Below are positions 31,654 to 42,559 of a DNA stretch of 64,000 bases, piece by piece. How positions within the stretch are numbered: the stretch's first letter is position 1; each line of letters begins with the position of its first letter. Source of the DNA: Calocera cornea HHB12733 (lineage: Eukaryota > Basidiomycota > Dacrymycetes > Dacrymycetales > Dacrymycetaceae); assembly GCA_001632435.1 (NCBI GenBank), contig KV423925.1, forward strand, positions 63,839-127,838, in the 5' to 3' direction. The translations under genes and the position numbers were made by a program. The notes under the pieces were generated by a model, which did no database searches, was not told where the DNA came from, and worked only from the letters and a program-made list of their open reading frames with translations.

Positions 31654-33902
31654 ATGGATCTGTTTGATGAAGATGAGGTCCATCAGATTACCATCAACGA
31701 GCACTTTGCAGCCGCATATGCCGCTAAGAAGGAACGAGAAGAGCTATCAAAGCGTAGTCACTCTTCACTAGCTGCTATTCAACTCACTAACCGAGCTTAG
31801 TGAAAGACAAATATGGATCAGAAGGCGAAGAGGACGAGGAAGAGGATGACGAGAGCGAAGAGGACGAAGACGAAGATGGGGAAGAGCTCACTCCTGCCAT
31901 GGATGCCGCCATCCTCAAAACGTTAAGCCGCATCAGAAGAGGTGATCCAACCATTTATGAGAAGGGGAAGAACGTTTTTGAAGGTAATGTTATATTCATT
32001 TCGTTACATAGTCACCTGCCTCACTCAACACAGAGGAGGCCAGACGTCTGGCACGCGAATCTGGCAAATTCGGAATGCCCGAACGGCAACACAAAGATCG
32101 GGTCCGTCCTTGTTTTACAGCCCGAGAGGTTCGTGACTGACCAGCATCTCTTCAGTCCAAACCCATTACACTTCGTGACATGGCCATTGATGCCCTGTTG
32201 AATCCTGCTCGAGACGAAGAGCCAGTCTCTACGCACGCCGAAGAGCAGGCTGCGTTGCGGGCAGAGACGATATCAGCATTTAGGAGCGTCGCTGCAGACG
32301 ATGATGATGACCTCCTGACCTTGCGCAATACCACGGACGAGATGGACAGCGCGACGTACCGCCAATTCCTTCTTGAAGCTGTGGGCGAGGACGACTTGAA
32401 AGCGGCTCTTTCGATTGAAGCGGAGGGCGCTACTGGGCAGTCCGCGCGAACGGCTCACGAGGCTGAACACGCGAAGACGGTGAGGCGAAAGAAGAAAGAC
32501 AGGACGGATGCTGCAGCGGATGAGGATTTCCTGATGAAGTCAGCTCCCACTCGTGCAGAGAGTTCTGAGCTGACGTGTCGCATCTATAGCTACATCCTGA
32601 ACCGCGGATGGGTAGACGGATCTCCACGTCGCAACCCTACCTTTGAGGAGGCTACAACTCTGCCTCCAGACAACGCTTCTCATTCGCACAATCCGACGGC
32701 TGAGATTATCCAAGAATTGCCAGAAGACGATTCGGAATTCGAAGATATTACGGAGAAGTTCGAATCATCATATAACTTCCGTTTCGAAGAACCGTGTGTG
32801 ATGCTCTATGAGGCAATTGGACAACGTTTTCTGACGCACTGCACAGAAATGCAACCGTCATTGCCACGCATCCTAGGAATCTTCAGTCTACAGTCCGGAG
32901 GCAGGATGATCATCGAAAGCAGGAACGCGAGAAGAGGAAGGCGAGAAAAGCAGAAGAGTTATTGGTGAAGCAAGAAGAACTCAAGCGATTAAAAGCGTTG
33001 AAGCGCAAAGAAATCGAGGAGAAATTGAAGATGCTGGGCCACGTCAGCGGTAAAGAGGGTGAACTCTTTCCCAACCAGGGGAAGATCTTGGGCTCATACC
33101 TTCCAGGGATCCGGAGTGATCAACTTGATCTTGAAGGAGACTTCGATCCACATGCGCACGATTCTCAGATGCGTGGCATCTTCGACGAAGACGAGTACTA
33201 TGCGCAGGCTGTAAGTACTCATATCATCCCCATACCTCATTCTCAAATGCGGCCAGGATGAATCCAAACCGACGTGGGCGGACGACATCGACATTTCAGA
33301 CATCACGGCTGACGCTGGAGAGAAGCTGAGCCGAACCCGGAGAAAGAAGCACCACAGAGACGCCAACGCCGTAGAGCCAGACGAGATCGACGGTCCTTAC
33401 GCAAGCAACAATGCGGACGGGCAGAGTCGCATCGATGAATACATGGACGAGTATTTCGGCCTGGATTACAACGGAATGGTGGGCAATCGCCGTGTGCACT
33501 ACGGTCGCTGAATGAGACCTGATGATTGTGCAGATTGGAGATCTTCCCACCAGATTCAAGTATATGCAGGTCCCGTCAACGAGCTTTGGCTTGACACCGA
33601 CTGAGATCCTGTTGGCTGATGACAACGAGCTCAACTCCTTCATGGGTATGAAGAAGTATGCCCCGTATCGATCAGATGAAACGAGCAAACGCGGCAAGCG
33701 ATATTGGGAACTCAAAGAGGCGCTCAAAGGGCGATCATGGACCGGAGATGCCGGAGATGGAGGGACCATCAAGAGCACGAAGGCGAGGAGGGGCAAAAAG
33801 GAGAGAGCAAGGCTCCGAGCACTGCAGGGCGAAGGCACACGAAGTGCAACTGATGAGGCGGACCCGGAACAGAGACCCGCAAAGCGCCACAAAGTCGCGT
33901 AG
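31654..33902 (+). CDS. KRI1: Ribosome biogenesis protein Kri1
   Basis: A nucleolar factor for 18S/40S maturation that works with Krr1. Eight exons are inferred: 31654-31753, 31801-31983, 32034-32101, 32156-32538, 32590-32793, 32847-33210, 33257-33478 and 33534-33902, giving 630 residues. Family blocks are ITINEHFAAAYAAKKEREEL with KDKYG across the first splice, an acidic run with ELTPAMDAAILKTLSRI, EDFLMNYILNRGW, the basic KRKARKAEELL and LKRLKALKRKEIEEKLK coiled segment, FDEDEYYAQA, and the C-terminal YNGMIGDLPTRFKY and EILLADDNELN. The basic tail ends AKRHKVA. It converges tail to tail with SRP72, with 49 bp between stop codons. Confidence 0.93.
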
Positions 33903-33951
33903 AGGGCATGGTCCCAGCCGCGAGGTCCATTATATGAACGACTGTACACTA

Positions 33952-34994
33952 TCATCGACCCTGCTTCTTCTTCTTTTTCCCAGCCCCCGTTCCACCTGTC
34001 GCAGATGGAGTTGGCGCAGCGCCGACCGCTACGCCCTGCGTTGCACCCGCACCCATACCTTCTTTCTTTCCTTTCTTTGCTCTCCGCACATCTTTCGTTC
34101 GATCCCTCTTCTTCAGCCAACGCTCAGGGTCGGGAAGAGGGGTAACGCCTAGCACGACATGGTTCGGGATTCTGGACTTGCGGGCAAGACGAGGTGGTGA
34201 GGGCTTTCCCGGATTTGAGACAGAGGGTGCAGTCATGCTCGTCGTGGCGATGGTGGGAGGGCTGGCCTCAAGCTTCGACACGTCCAAATTCAACTCGTGA
34301 ATAGCTCCTTGATATCCAGAGTTGATGAAGTCGATATAGCTTTGCGCAGCGCCCAAATTGTTCAGAATATCGTCGCTTTCATCTCCATCCTGACTGCGTT
34401 TAGAAGGAATCGAGATATACGATGATTCAGACATACCTCAGGACAGGTATCCAAGAGGTGCGTATAGAGCTTCAGGCATTCATCGTAAGCCGTGTCTCGA
34501 TACCTCTGTTCAACAGGAGAGGGTTAGTGTTGATGCTGCAATACGGCTGCCAACTGACCAGTTGTGCCTCTAGATGTTCACAACCCCTCTGCTGAGTCCC
34601 CGCAACCCTCAACTGTTCCAGGAGTATGAAAGCTTCATCTCTGCTGTGCAACCTGTAGAGACAGTAGGCTCGCTCGAACGTTAGGTCGAGTGGAAATGCA
34701 GAGATCAGCTCCAAAGCTTGCTCGTATTGCTCCAACTGGAGCAATAGATAGAGTTTGGTTTCTGCGGCATCTCTGTCGTCCGGAAGAAGCTTGAGGACTG
34801 CATGGGGCCGTCAGCGGTCGACCAGCGAGGTTGAGGAGCAAATCACTTCGATCACAGTTCCTCAGTGCATTCCGAAAATGGGCACCTTCAAGTTGAGCGG
34901 CCAATGATGTGAATAGCAATGCTACGCGCTCATCAAGCGATTTCTGTGGCTTGTTCGCTACCGGCTGCCTTTGTTTGCTTGCAGTCTGCGGCAT
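33952..34994 (-). CDS. SRP72: Signal recognition particle subunit SRP72, compact form
   Basis: The SRP72 subunit binds SRP RNA with SRP68 in the complex that targets ribosomes to the ER. Four exons are inferred: 34994-34847, 34797-34559, 34505-34437 and 34389-33952, giving only 297 residues, whereas SRP72 is usually 550-670. The N-terminal TPR part is recognisable (QLEQYEQALELI, FERAYCLYRL, RGCEHLEAQL). The C-terminal RNA-binding end is typical: TPLPDPERWLKKRDRT followed by a Lys/Arg-rich stretch and GATQG, ending GKKKKKQGR. Between them SDDILNNLGAAQSYIDFINS leads within about 50 residues to the C-terminal part, so most of the TPR solenoid is missing. No stop or frameshift is seen. It could be a compacted gene or an internally deleted copy. 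Confidence 0.8.
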
Positions 34995-35392
34995 GGTACG
35001 TGATCCTGAACTGTTGACCGGGGACAGTGATTGGGCAGTCCATTTGGCTGCGGACCCTTACTGTCAGGGCTGTAATGCGGAAGCAACACACACACTTCTA
35101 GCAAGACATTGCTTCCGCTCCTGAGCCTTCTTTCGGCTGATCTGCGTTGCTTCCTCGGACCAGACGTGACTTGGTCAGTTATTTCCCGTTGGCAATCGCT
35201 TCCGTACCGGGGTTCAATTACTTCCGCTCTAATCGGCGGCCCTTTCTATCATAGCGCAGGGGCGTCAGAGAAGAAGACCTTGATTATGTCCGCTCGGACC
35301 CTAGGGCGGAAGCAGAAAGGGACAGAAGGTGCGGTCCTCTACCTTAACCTCCCTCCACACCTGTCAGTTCACAACTTTCACTTCCCACCAGC
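34995..35392. other. Divergent promoter region between SRP72 and pinin-domain gene
   Basis: This 398-bp spacer holds weak copies of the TTGCTTCCGCT motif (about 35109, 35190-35230) in both orientations. No gene is supported. Confidence 0.45.
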
Positions 35393-36421
35393 ATGGCTGA
35401 AGTCCAGCAAGATGCTATACCCCATGTGTATGATACTTTATTACTTTATCGAGTCATCGGCTGACTGGACATGACCTCTCTTGGACCAGCCCCGATCGTC
35501 CTCGTAGTGAAGAACCTGGCCAGGGAGAGTCCACACATCAGCAGTCCGCTTCACCGCAGCAAGTCATCGCCGCACCATCCCGCAAGAGACCACGACTAGA
35601 CCTTACAGCCGAGCCGCGAAAACGTGGAAAGACGATGTTTGGAATCCTGGTCGGAACCTTGAACAAAGCGAAAGACGAGGATGCTCGACGGAGCAAGTCA
35701 GAAGCGGTGAGCCTAAATGCCCCCAGAACTCGCGTTTCCGTTTGCTTAGCGTTGGCAGGCACGGCGTCGAATGTCTCTTGAAACCAAACTGCAATCTAAA
35801 CTTGCGCTCGAGCAAGATGAGATGCGACGACAGGGCGAGATCAAGAAAACGAGGTCCCTTGCCAGCCGCAAAGAGGACGACATTGTCATTCAGGACAGTG
35901 TGGTGCGTCGATTGTTCAGGTCGCGGTCTAGCATCCCGGCTAACGTGCAACGCCAGCTTCGTTTATCACATAGGATCAAGCCCCTTCTGTCTCATTTCCT
36001 GACTACTTCTGATATGATCGCCCTACCCCCTGCCGCCGACCCCCTTGCCTCCATCCCGCTATCTCTTGCACCGCCTGCTGCCACGCACACTGTGCTTTAC
36101 TACCTCCCGGCCATCTTACTACCTGAACAGGAAGTCTTCTTAAGGGACCGGCAGATATCGATGGCCAAACTAGTGGACAGCGAACAGCGTGCTTGGAGGG
36201 ATGAGCGCAAACAAGGCATGGACGAAGTCGAACTCCTTCGTCGACGGGCAGAGGAGATCGCGTCGAGCGAGACTGTGACCGATGAAGTGGATAGCGGCTC
36301 AGTGCCTGCAGGGCAAGAGGAAGCGGTTCCCAGTACGTTCCCCGAACCACCTGCGGACGCTGTGCCCAGTGCCACCAAGGTCGAGGCAGACGATGCGGAA
36401 GAGGAAGTGCTCGAGTACTAA
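35393..36421 (+). CDS. Pinin/SDK/MemA domain protein
   Basis: A nuclear protein of the pinin family, linked in other eukaryotes to splicing and exon-junction complexes. Exons 35393-35427, 35490-35706 and 35759-36421 give 304 residues. The diagnostic block is SRKRPRLDLTAEPRKRGKTM followed by FGILVGTLNKAK, then a basic coiled region (LETKLQSKLALEQDEMRRQ), then YYLPAILLPEQEVFLRDRQ, which ends the pinin domain. The C-terminus is acidic and ends EEEVLEY. The donor at 35428 rather than 35426 is needed to keep frame with PDRPRSEEP. It is the last well-supported host gene before the repeat-rich region. Confidence 0.85.
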
Positions 36422-37429
36422 ACTACGTTCCAGTACGTGTTCATATTCTTCTATTGCATTTGCGGTTTCCGCGAAGCCACACCCCTGAGCCGTTCCAGTG
36501 GTGCTCCCAATAACGTCCCCCTTTTATACATACACGATACGAGCTGCGCAGCAAGGGGTTGTTTGGCTCCAGAGGCTGCGCTGTCCTGGCCGGCGAAAGT
36601 GCGCAAGACCATCTGGGGAATACCTACGTGGACGCGAAAGTTCACTGGCTTCTAAGTGCGCAGAATACCGGAGCTCTGGTGACAGCGCCCAGTACAGAGG
36701 GACATGGTGGGAAATGAGCCGGACAACAGTTAACTAAGTTACTGAAATTGCCAATGCAACATTGGTGTTTGCTGTTAGAGAATTACATCAGAAGTTTTGC
36801 TTCCCTGTGTGCGTCAGGTTGCTTCTGATTTACGATTGCTTGTTTGAGACCAAAGAGCGATTTTCGGGAAACTTGGATGTGCTCCGACTTGTAGCACCTG
36901 GACTACGTGCTGATCACCCCCTGCCTTCTGAGGGGCTTTTGACAGAGGCCGTCGTCTTGCTTTTCACCTGAGACACCAAGCTAACTCAAGGGAGTAAAAG
37001 CCTGTCGGAGTTAGGATTGTCTTCAGACGTACCCGTGCAAGTGCACAGGTTTCCCCACACCTTTGTGACAGGGGAAATATGGGCACTAAGAGAGCTGGCA
37101 GGTACACCAATCGCTGCGGTTGTGCACCTTCACTTTTGCCCAGAGGACTTTGCTTCTGCAACAATTGCAATCCCAAGAAGACCGCTGCATCCCTTTATGG
37201 GCAGTTCTGCTTCTGCTTGAGAGGCTGTTGGCTCCTCCCTGCTGGTCTGGGACCTGGGGTTGGCTGCCACTTGCCCATTTGGTTCTGTATGTTATTTCCA
37301 TTTTCCCTTTTACTTCCCCTACATACTTTGCTGCTGCTTCAGGTTTTGTGTCTGATGTGTTGCTGCTTCTGTATCTACATTTAATTCCACCAGGAATTTG
37401 ATTCCGCATATCCATTTGCTTTGGCATGA
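36422..37429. other. Transition to repeat-rich, lower-GC DNA
   Basis: No supported gene. GC drops noticeably past about 36.6 kb. Isolated copies of the TTTGCTTC motif occur (about 36797, 37150, 37208). Short open frames with Cys-rich content (about 37079-37230) are low complexity and unrecognised. Confidence 0.4.
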
Positions 37430-37860
37430 GAGTGTACCTCTGCAGTGGCATTTGCCTCTGCGTCAGCATCTGCTCCCACTGTAACCTTTGCCTCCGCCTT
37501 TATGTTTGCTTCCCGTTTCCCTGTTTGCTTCCGTTTCCCTGCTTGCTTCCACTTCCCTGCTTGCTCCCGCTCTATAGTTTGCTTCCGTTACTCAATCTGT
37601 GTCCGCTCCCTTGTTTGCTTCAACTGTATATTTGCCTCCGGATCTATATTTGCCTCCACTCCCTTGTTTACCTCCATTAGTTGATTTGCTTCTGTCAGAT
37701 AATTTACTTCTGCTGGTGCTTTTACTTCCACTATATAAGCTAATTCTGCTCTGTATTTTGTGTCCGCTGGTTATTCTGCATCTGTATAGTGGTCTGCTTC
37801 TGCCTGTCTCTTTGCTTCTGCCCTGACATCTGCTCCTGCAACATCACTTCCTTCTGGTGG
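37430..37860 (+). repeat. 18-bp-period minisatellite, best array (TTTGCTTCCGCT type)
   Basis: About 20 head-to-tail units, mostly exactly 18 bp, run with head TTTGCTTCCGCT and variable 6-bp tails, for example TTTGCTTCCGTTACTCAA, TTTGCCTCCGGATCTATA and TTTGCTTCTGTCAGATAA. The most conserved bases are TTTGC/AYTCC. All three plus-strand frames stay partly open because of the period; I do not call them genes. Confidence 0.85.
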
Positions 37861-38246
37861 GGCTGCCACCAACTGTGTCCATTCTTTGTTGCTGTGTCAT
37901 GTAGAGTGCAGAGTGGGTGTTACCAAGATGGGGAGTCTGCCAAGTGGGGGCCGCATGAACCATGTGCATTGGATAACTTGGCGAGCCATGTGAACCATGT
38001 GTGTGGCTCTCACAGGCACGGGCCAGAGTTGTCTCAGCATAGTGGAAGCTCTGCAGGACGTCATCCCTAGTCTTCAGCTACCCTCCACATGCTTTGTTAT
38101 ACAGACTGTTGCGGAAACCCATTCTCATCCAACTGTATTGGAAGACATGTATTGGAAGACATGTGTTCAGCACTGCATAAATCCTGTTGCAACTGAGGGA
38201 TAGTGGATCTCCCAAGAAGCATTCCCTGGAGCTCCCCTACTATCAC

Positions 38247-38950
38247 ATCATCAATGGTGCCCTAATCCTTCATGGGAACCAGTGGGAACCCCAGGAGAGC
38301 TGTCCCAAGAGAGCAGGAACTATAACTTTGTCTGGACTCAATCTGTTCCAGTGCAACTTTTGGTCCATCATATCTCTGCCAGGGCTAGTACCCTGGAGTA
38401 CCCCTGGTTGAAGATCATCAATGTGATGGTGTTGATGTGTGGAAGCCAGCAGGAGCCCCAGCGCAGCTGTCCTGAGGCAACAGGAGCAAAAGTTTGTCTG
38501 GACTCAATCTGTTCCATTGCAACTTTTCTTCATATCTCTTCTGTAGCAGGTGCCCCAGGTGAGCCCCAGATGCACATCATAAATAGCACCCTAAGTATTC
38601 ATGGAAACCAGCAGAACCTTGAGGCAAGTCTTCCACATGGTGGGAGAGCAGAGTTCTGTTTGAACTCAATCTATTCAAGTGCAGCTTTTGGTGATATCAC
38701 TCCCAGGAAGCATCTCCTGGATGTGCTGCTGTTCCACCTTATCAATAGCACCATCAGTCTGAGTGGGAACACACCACCATTGGAGATCATACCCAATGGT
38801 GGAAGAGGCATCAAGAGTTGTGTTGGCTCACATGGTTTATGCACAACCTTTGGTCATACCTCTCCCAGGGAGCAAGCCCTGGCAAGTGCTGTGTTACAAA
38901 ACACCAATGATATGTAGCTGATGTGTGGGAACAAGCAGGATCCTGAGTGG
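38247..38950 (+). repeat. Tandem repeat of about 162 bp, partly open as 54-residue units
   Basis: Unit starts are near 38247, 38414, 38576, 38739 and 38901 (spacings 167, 162, 163, 162). Shared marks are ATCATCAATRG, GGAACCAGCAGGAACC, TTTGTCTGGACTCAATCTG and GCAACTTTTGG...CATATCTCTCCCAGG. Units 2-4 are open in one frame to a TAG near 38917. The protein repeat has IINxxLxLxGNQQ, then CLxSICSxATF. Unit 1 reads in another frame because of the 5-bp length difference. No domain is recognised. Confidence 0.75.
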
Positions 38951-39157
38951 TTGTAAGACTCCTTCCCTCGTCTACTACCAATTCTTCCTTCTACTTCCTA
39001 CCCATGCCTTCATATGCTGTGCACCCTTCCTTGACTTTACCGGTGTTGTAGACCACCTGGGTCACATGACTTACACCCCTACCTCTTTTTGGATCCTTTC
39101 TCATGTTGTCCCTATTCCATTTCCTTCATTGTACCTCCATCTCTATTACTGTACTTC

Positions 39158-39636
39158 TGTCAGGGTACAGCCATAGACCACTTCTATTTCCCCTCTATCT
39201 CTGCACCTTCCCACTACTAGGTTATGATGTCATAGCTGTGGAGCCTCTATGAGGCAAGGATGATATCATGAGGTGTCAGCTGTGACACTAGCACAGCATT
39301 ACCATGATGTCATGGTCTGGACCCTAGGCCTGGACTCCCCAGTCATAAGAGGGTCACCTATGATATCAGAGTGATGCAATACATGACTCCCCCTCTGTCA
39401 TTAGCCACAGCATCATGACTCCACTTCTCTTTCTCCTGTGCACCCCTCTGTGTATAAGTAGTTAGCACTTCCTGTGTTCTGATCCCTCAGACTGGGTCTC
39501 TGAGGATCCTCCACAGGCATACTGTAGGACAATCCCAATTGTCATCAAGTCAACCATCCCTGCCCTGCCCTTGTTAGTGTGACTCTTCCCTTCCTGTCTA
39601 GGTAGCAGCCTTACCAGAAGCCTGTGTGCCCTCACA
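39158..39636 (+). repeat. 5' LTR of the gypsy element
   Basis: It starts TGTCAGGGTACAGCC and ends GTGTGCCCTCACA, with TG...CA ends and a near-palindromic TGTCAGGG/CCCTCACA pair. A TATA-like TGTATAAGTA lies at 39451-39460. The solo LTR at 56518-57003 shares both termini and a GGTCTCTGAGGA block. Confidence 0.85.
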
Positions 39637-39752
39637 GAAGACCGAGTCTCTCACTACTTAACTCTGCTACATCACTCTGCTCAACTCTACCTGCTTTCAC
39701 AACAACCACACTACAAGGGCTCCACCACACACCTCTTGCTCTCCAAGCTACT

Positions 39753-40139
39753 ATGGACCAGCAACAGGCAGAACAACTCATTCTCTCCCTCCAGGCTCAA
39801 GTCCAGGAGCTCTCTGAGCAGATCCAGCAGCTACATGCCAACCAAGCAACAGCTCAGCACCCTCAGACAGCCCCTTCTGAGCATACCCCTCAGACTCCTC
39901 AGGTTAACTCCAACCTGAACCCCACACAAAACCCAGTCCTCAACACTACTACCAACAATTCCACTATCCCTCTGCACATAGCAACACCTGATGCATTCTA
40001 TGAAGACAAGGGCAGAGCCCAGATCTTTCTCAGCCAAGTGTCTATGTATGTCCAGGCCAGGCCTCAGGAGTTCTCCACTGACCAGCAAGCTATCATCTTT
40101 GCCCTGTCTTATATGAAGGGAAGGAGGGCTGGTGAGTGA
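39753..40139 (+). pseudogene. Gag fragment of gypsy element, frameshifted
   Basis: It opens at ATG 39753 with a Gln-rich coiled segment (MDQQQAEQLILSLQAQVQEL) and a Pro/Thr/Asn-rich stretch, then the capsid-like YVQARPQEF...FALSYMKG. The TGA at 40137 results from a tandem TGAG duplication (GGTGAGTGAGTGGG). The retrotransposon-gag sequence continues immediately in the +1 frame with EWASRVIQWQ. Confidence 0.8.
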
Positions 40140-41925
40140 GTGGGCTTCTAGGGTGATCCAATGGCAAGAGGAGCATCAAGCACCCTTCTTCAGTTCTTGG
40201 AGAGACTTTGTCACCAAGTTCAAGGAAGGTTTTGCTGATCCTGACCCATCCTCCTCTGCCAGGCTCAGAATGGACATCCTTGTACAAGGGTCCAGGCCTG
40301 TTGATGAGTACATTGCAGAGTTCAAGGAGCTGGCCAACCAGACTGGCTACAATGATACAGGTCATATGGAGAAGTTCCAGCAAGGCCTCCACAGAAGCAT
40401 TGTAGACAAGATCTACTCCCTGCCTGATATGCCAACCACCCTGGAAGAATGGTACACCTATGCTGAAAGGTTTGACCACCAGTGGAGGAAGCTGGAGGCT
40501 AGAAGGAGACTCACTGGCATGCATCCTTTTACTATCCTCACAGACCACAAGAATCTGGAATACTTCAGGACAGCCAAGAAGCTGAATAGAAGACAAGCCA
40601 GGTGGTCTCTCCAACTGTCCAACTATGACTTCAGCCTGGTTCACAGACCTGGTAAGAGTTCTGGTAAACCAGATGCACTTTCCAGAAGGGCAGACCATGG
40701 ACAAGGGGGGGAGGATAATGAGGATGTGATTAATGAGGATGTGATCCTCTTAAAGCCTGAACTTTTCAAAGTTAGGGCTTTACAAAGAGGTCATGTGACT
40801 ATCTCAGGAGAAGAGAAAGACCTATTGAGAGACATCAGAGCATGCAAGGAACTGGATGAAGCTGTTGTCAAAGCTCTAGAAGAACTCCAACACTCCCCAA
40901 ACCAGTACCTTCTTAGAAGGGAGTGGAGTGAAGAGCAAGGCCTCATCCTATTCAAAGGCAAAGTTTATGTCCCCAAGGACCAAGGTCTCAGAACCAAAAT
41001 AGTCCAAGTGCACCATGATTCACCCATAACAGGGCATCCTGGGAGGTGGAAGACTCTGGAGCTAGTTTCCAGGAACTACTGGTGGCCTGGCATCAGCAGA
41101 TTTGTTGCCAGCTATGTGGCTACCTGTGATGCCTGCAATAGAACCAAAGTCTATCCCACCAAACCAGTGGGGCAATTACTGCCAAACAGAATCCCAAGCA
41201 GAAGATGGGAGCTGGTCACAGTTGATCTGATCACACAACTGCCTCTTAGCCAAGGCTATGATGCTATCTTTGTGGTAATAGACAAATTGAGCAGGAGAGC
41301 TCATTTTGCACCCACACAGACAGAGGTTACCTCAGCGGGCATAGCCAGACTATTTAGAGATAATGTCTGGAAGCATCATGGTCTGCCTGATGAGATTATC
41401 AGTGACAGAGGTTCTCAATTCATCTCCCAGTTCACTAGAGAGCTCAATAGGCTCCTTGGCATCAAAACCTCTGCATCCACTGCCTATCATCCACAGACTG
41501 ATGGCCAGACAGAGAGAGTCAATCAAGAGATTGAGCATTTCTGAGGTTGTTTGTCAACTATAAACAAGATGATTGGGCAGAGTGGCTTCCTGTGGCTGAG
41601 TTTGCTTACAACAACAGAGTGCAAGGATCCACTAGACTTACACCCTTTATGGTGGATTCAGGACAAGACCCAAGGCTGGGTGTTGAACCTAGAAGGGAAA
41701 CTAAGGTACAGGGAGTCACTGACTTTCTGTCCCTGCTTTCCTCACTCCAAGAAGGGTGCAAGGCAGCTCTTGAGCAAGCCCAGGCAGATATAGCAAGATT
41801 CTATGATGTCCATCATGGTAACACTCCTGTGTACCAAACTGGAGACAAAGTGTGGCTGGATTCCAAGAATATCAAGACCACCAGGCCAGCTAAGAAATTG
41901 GATGACAAGTGGTTTGGACCGTTTA
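40132..41925 (+). pseudogene. Gag C-terminus fused to RNase H and integrase of gypsy pol
   Basis: The frame 40132-41544 continues capsid (FKEGFADPDPSSSARLRM, YAERFDHQWRKLEARRR), then jumps to the RNase H end (FTILTDHKNLEYF, LVHRPGKSSGKPDALSRR). Integrase follows: the H2C2 zinc part (HHDSPITGHPGRWKTLEL, CDACNRTK) and catalytic core (TVDLITQLP, DEIISDRGSQFIS, AYHPQTDGQTERVNQEIE). A one-base deletion near 41540 causes a TGA, and the sequence continues in another frame from 41547 (WAEWLPVAEFAYNN) to KKLDDKWFGPFK at about 41925, where the inverted arm begins. The C-terminal end, including any chromodomain, is absent. Confidence 0.85.
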
Positions 41926-42559
41926 AGGGAGAGAATGAGTTGTTCTGCCTGTTGCTGGTCCATAGTAGCTTGGAGAGCAAGAGGTGTGTGGTGGAGCCCT
42001 TGTAGTGTGGTTGTTGTGAAAGCAGGTAGAGTTGAGCAGAGTGATGTAGCAGAGTTAAGTAGTGAGAGACTCGGTCTTCTGTGAGGGCACACAGGCTTCT
42101 GGTAAGGCTGCTACCTAGACAGGAAGGGAAGAGTCACACTAACAAGGGCAGGGCAGGGATGGTTGACTTGATGACAATTGGGATTGTCCTACAGTATGCC
42201 TGTGGAGGATCCTCAGAGACCCAGTCTGAGGGATCAGAACACAGGAAGTGCTAACTACTTATACACAGAGGGGTGCACAGGAGAAAGAGAAGTGGAGTCA
42301 TGATGCTGTGGCTAATGACAGAGGGGGAGTCATGTATTGCATCACTCTGACATCATAGGTGACCCTCTTATGACTGGGGAGTCCAGGCCTAGGGTCCAGA
42401 CCATGACATCATGGTAATGCTGTGCTAGTGTCACAGCTGACACCTCATGATATCATCCTTGCCTCATAGAGGCTCCACAGCTATGACATCATAACCTAGT
42501 AGTGGGAAGGTGCAGAGATAGAGAGGGAAATAGAAGTGGTCTATGGCTGTACCCTGACA
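41926..42559 (-). repeat. Inverted copy of LTR plus gag start (fold-back arm)
   Basis: This 634-bp segment is the reverse complement of 39158-39790, covering the whole LTR, the leader and the first dozen or so gag codons, with few differences. It begins mid-codon after the integrase remnant and ends at the inverted LTR terminus CCCTGACA. Confidence 0.9.

Noticed and set aside
33296..34120. Minus-strand frame of 274 codons over the KRI1 3' end and SRP72
   Set aside because: It overlaps two genes with recognised family motifs in other frames and has no family resemblance itself.
37445..37684. Overlapping open frames across the 18-bp minisatellite
   Set aside because: All frames stay open because of the period; the encoded Leu/Cys/Ala-rich repeats are a by-product of the array.
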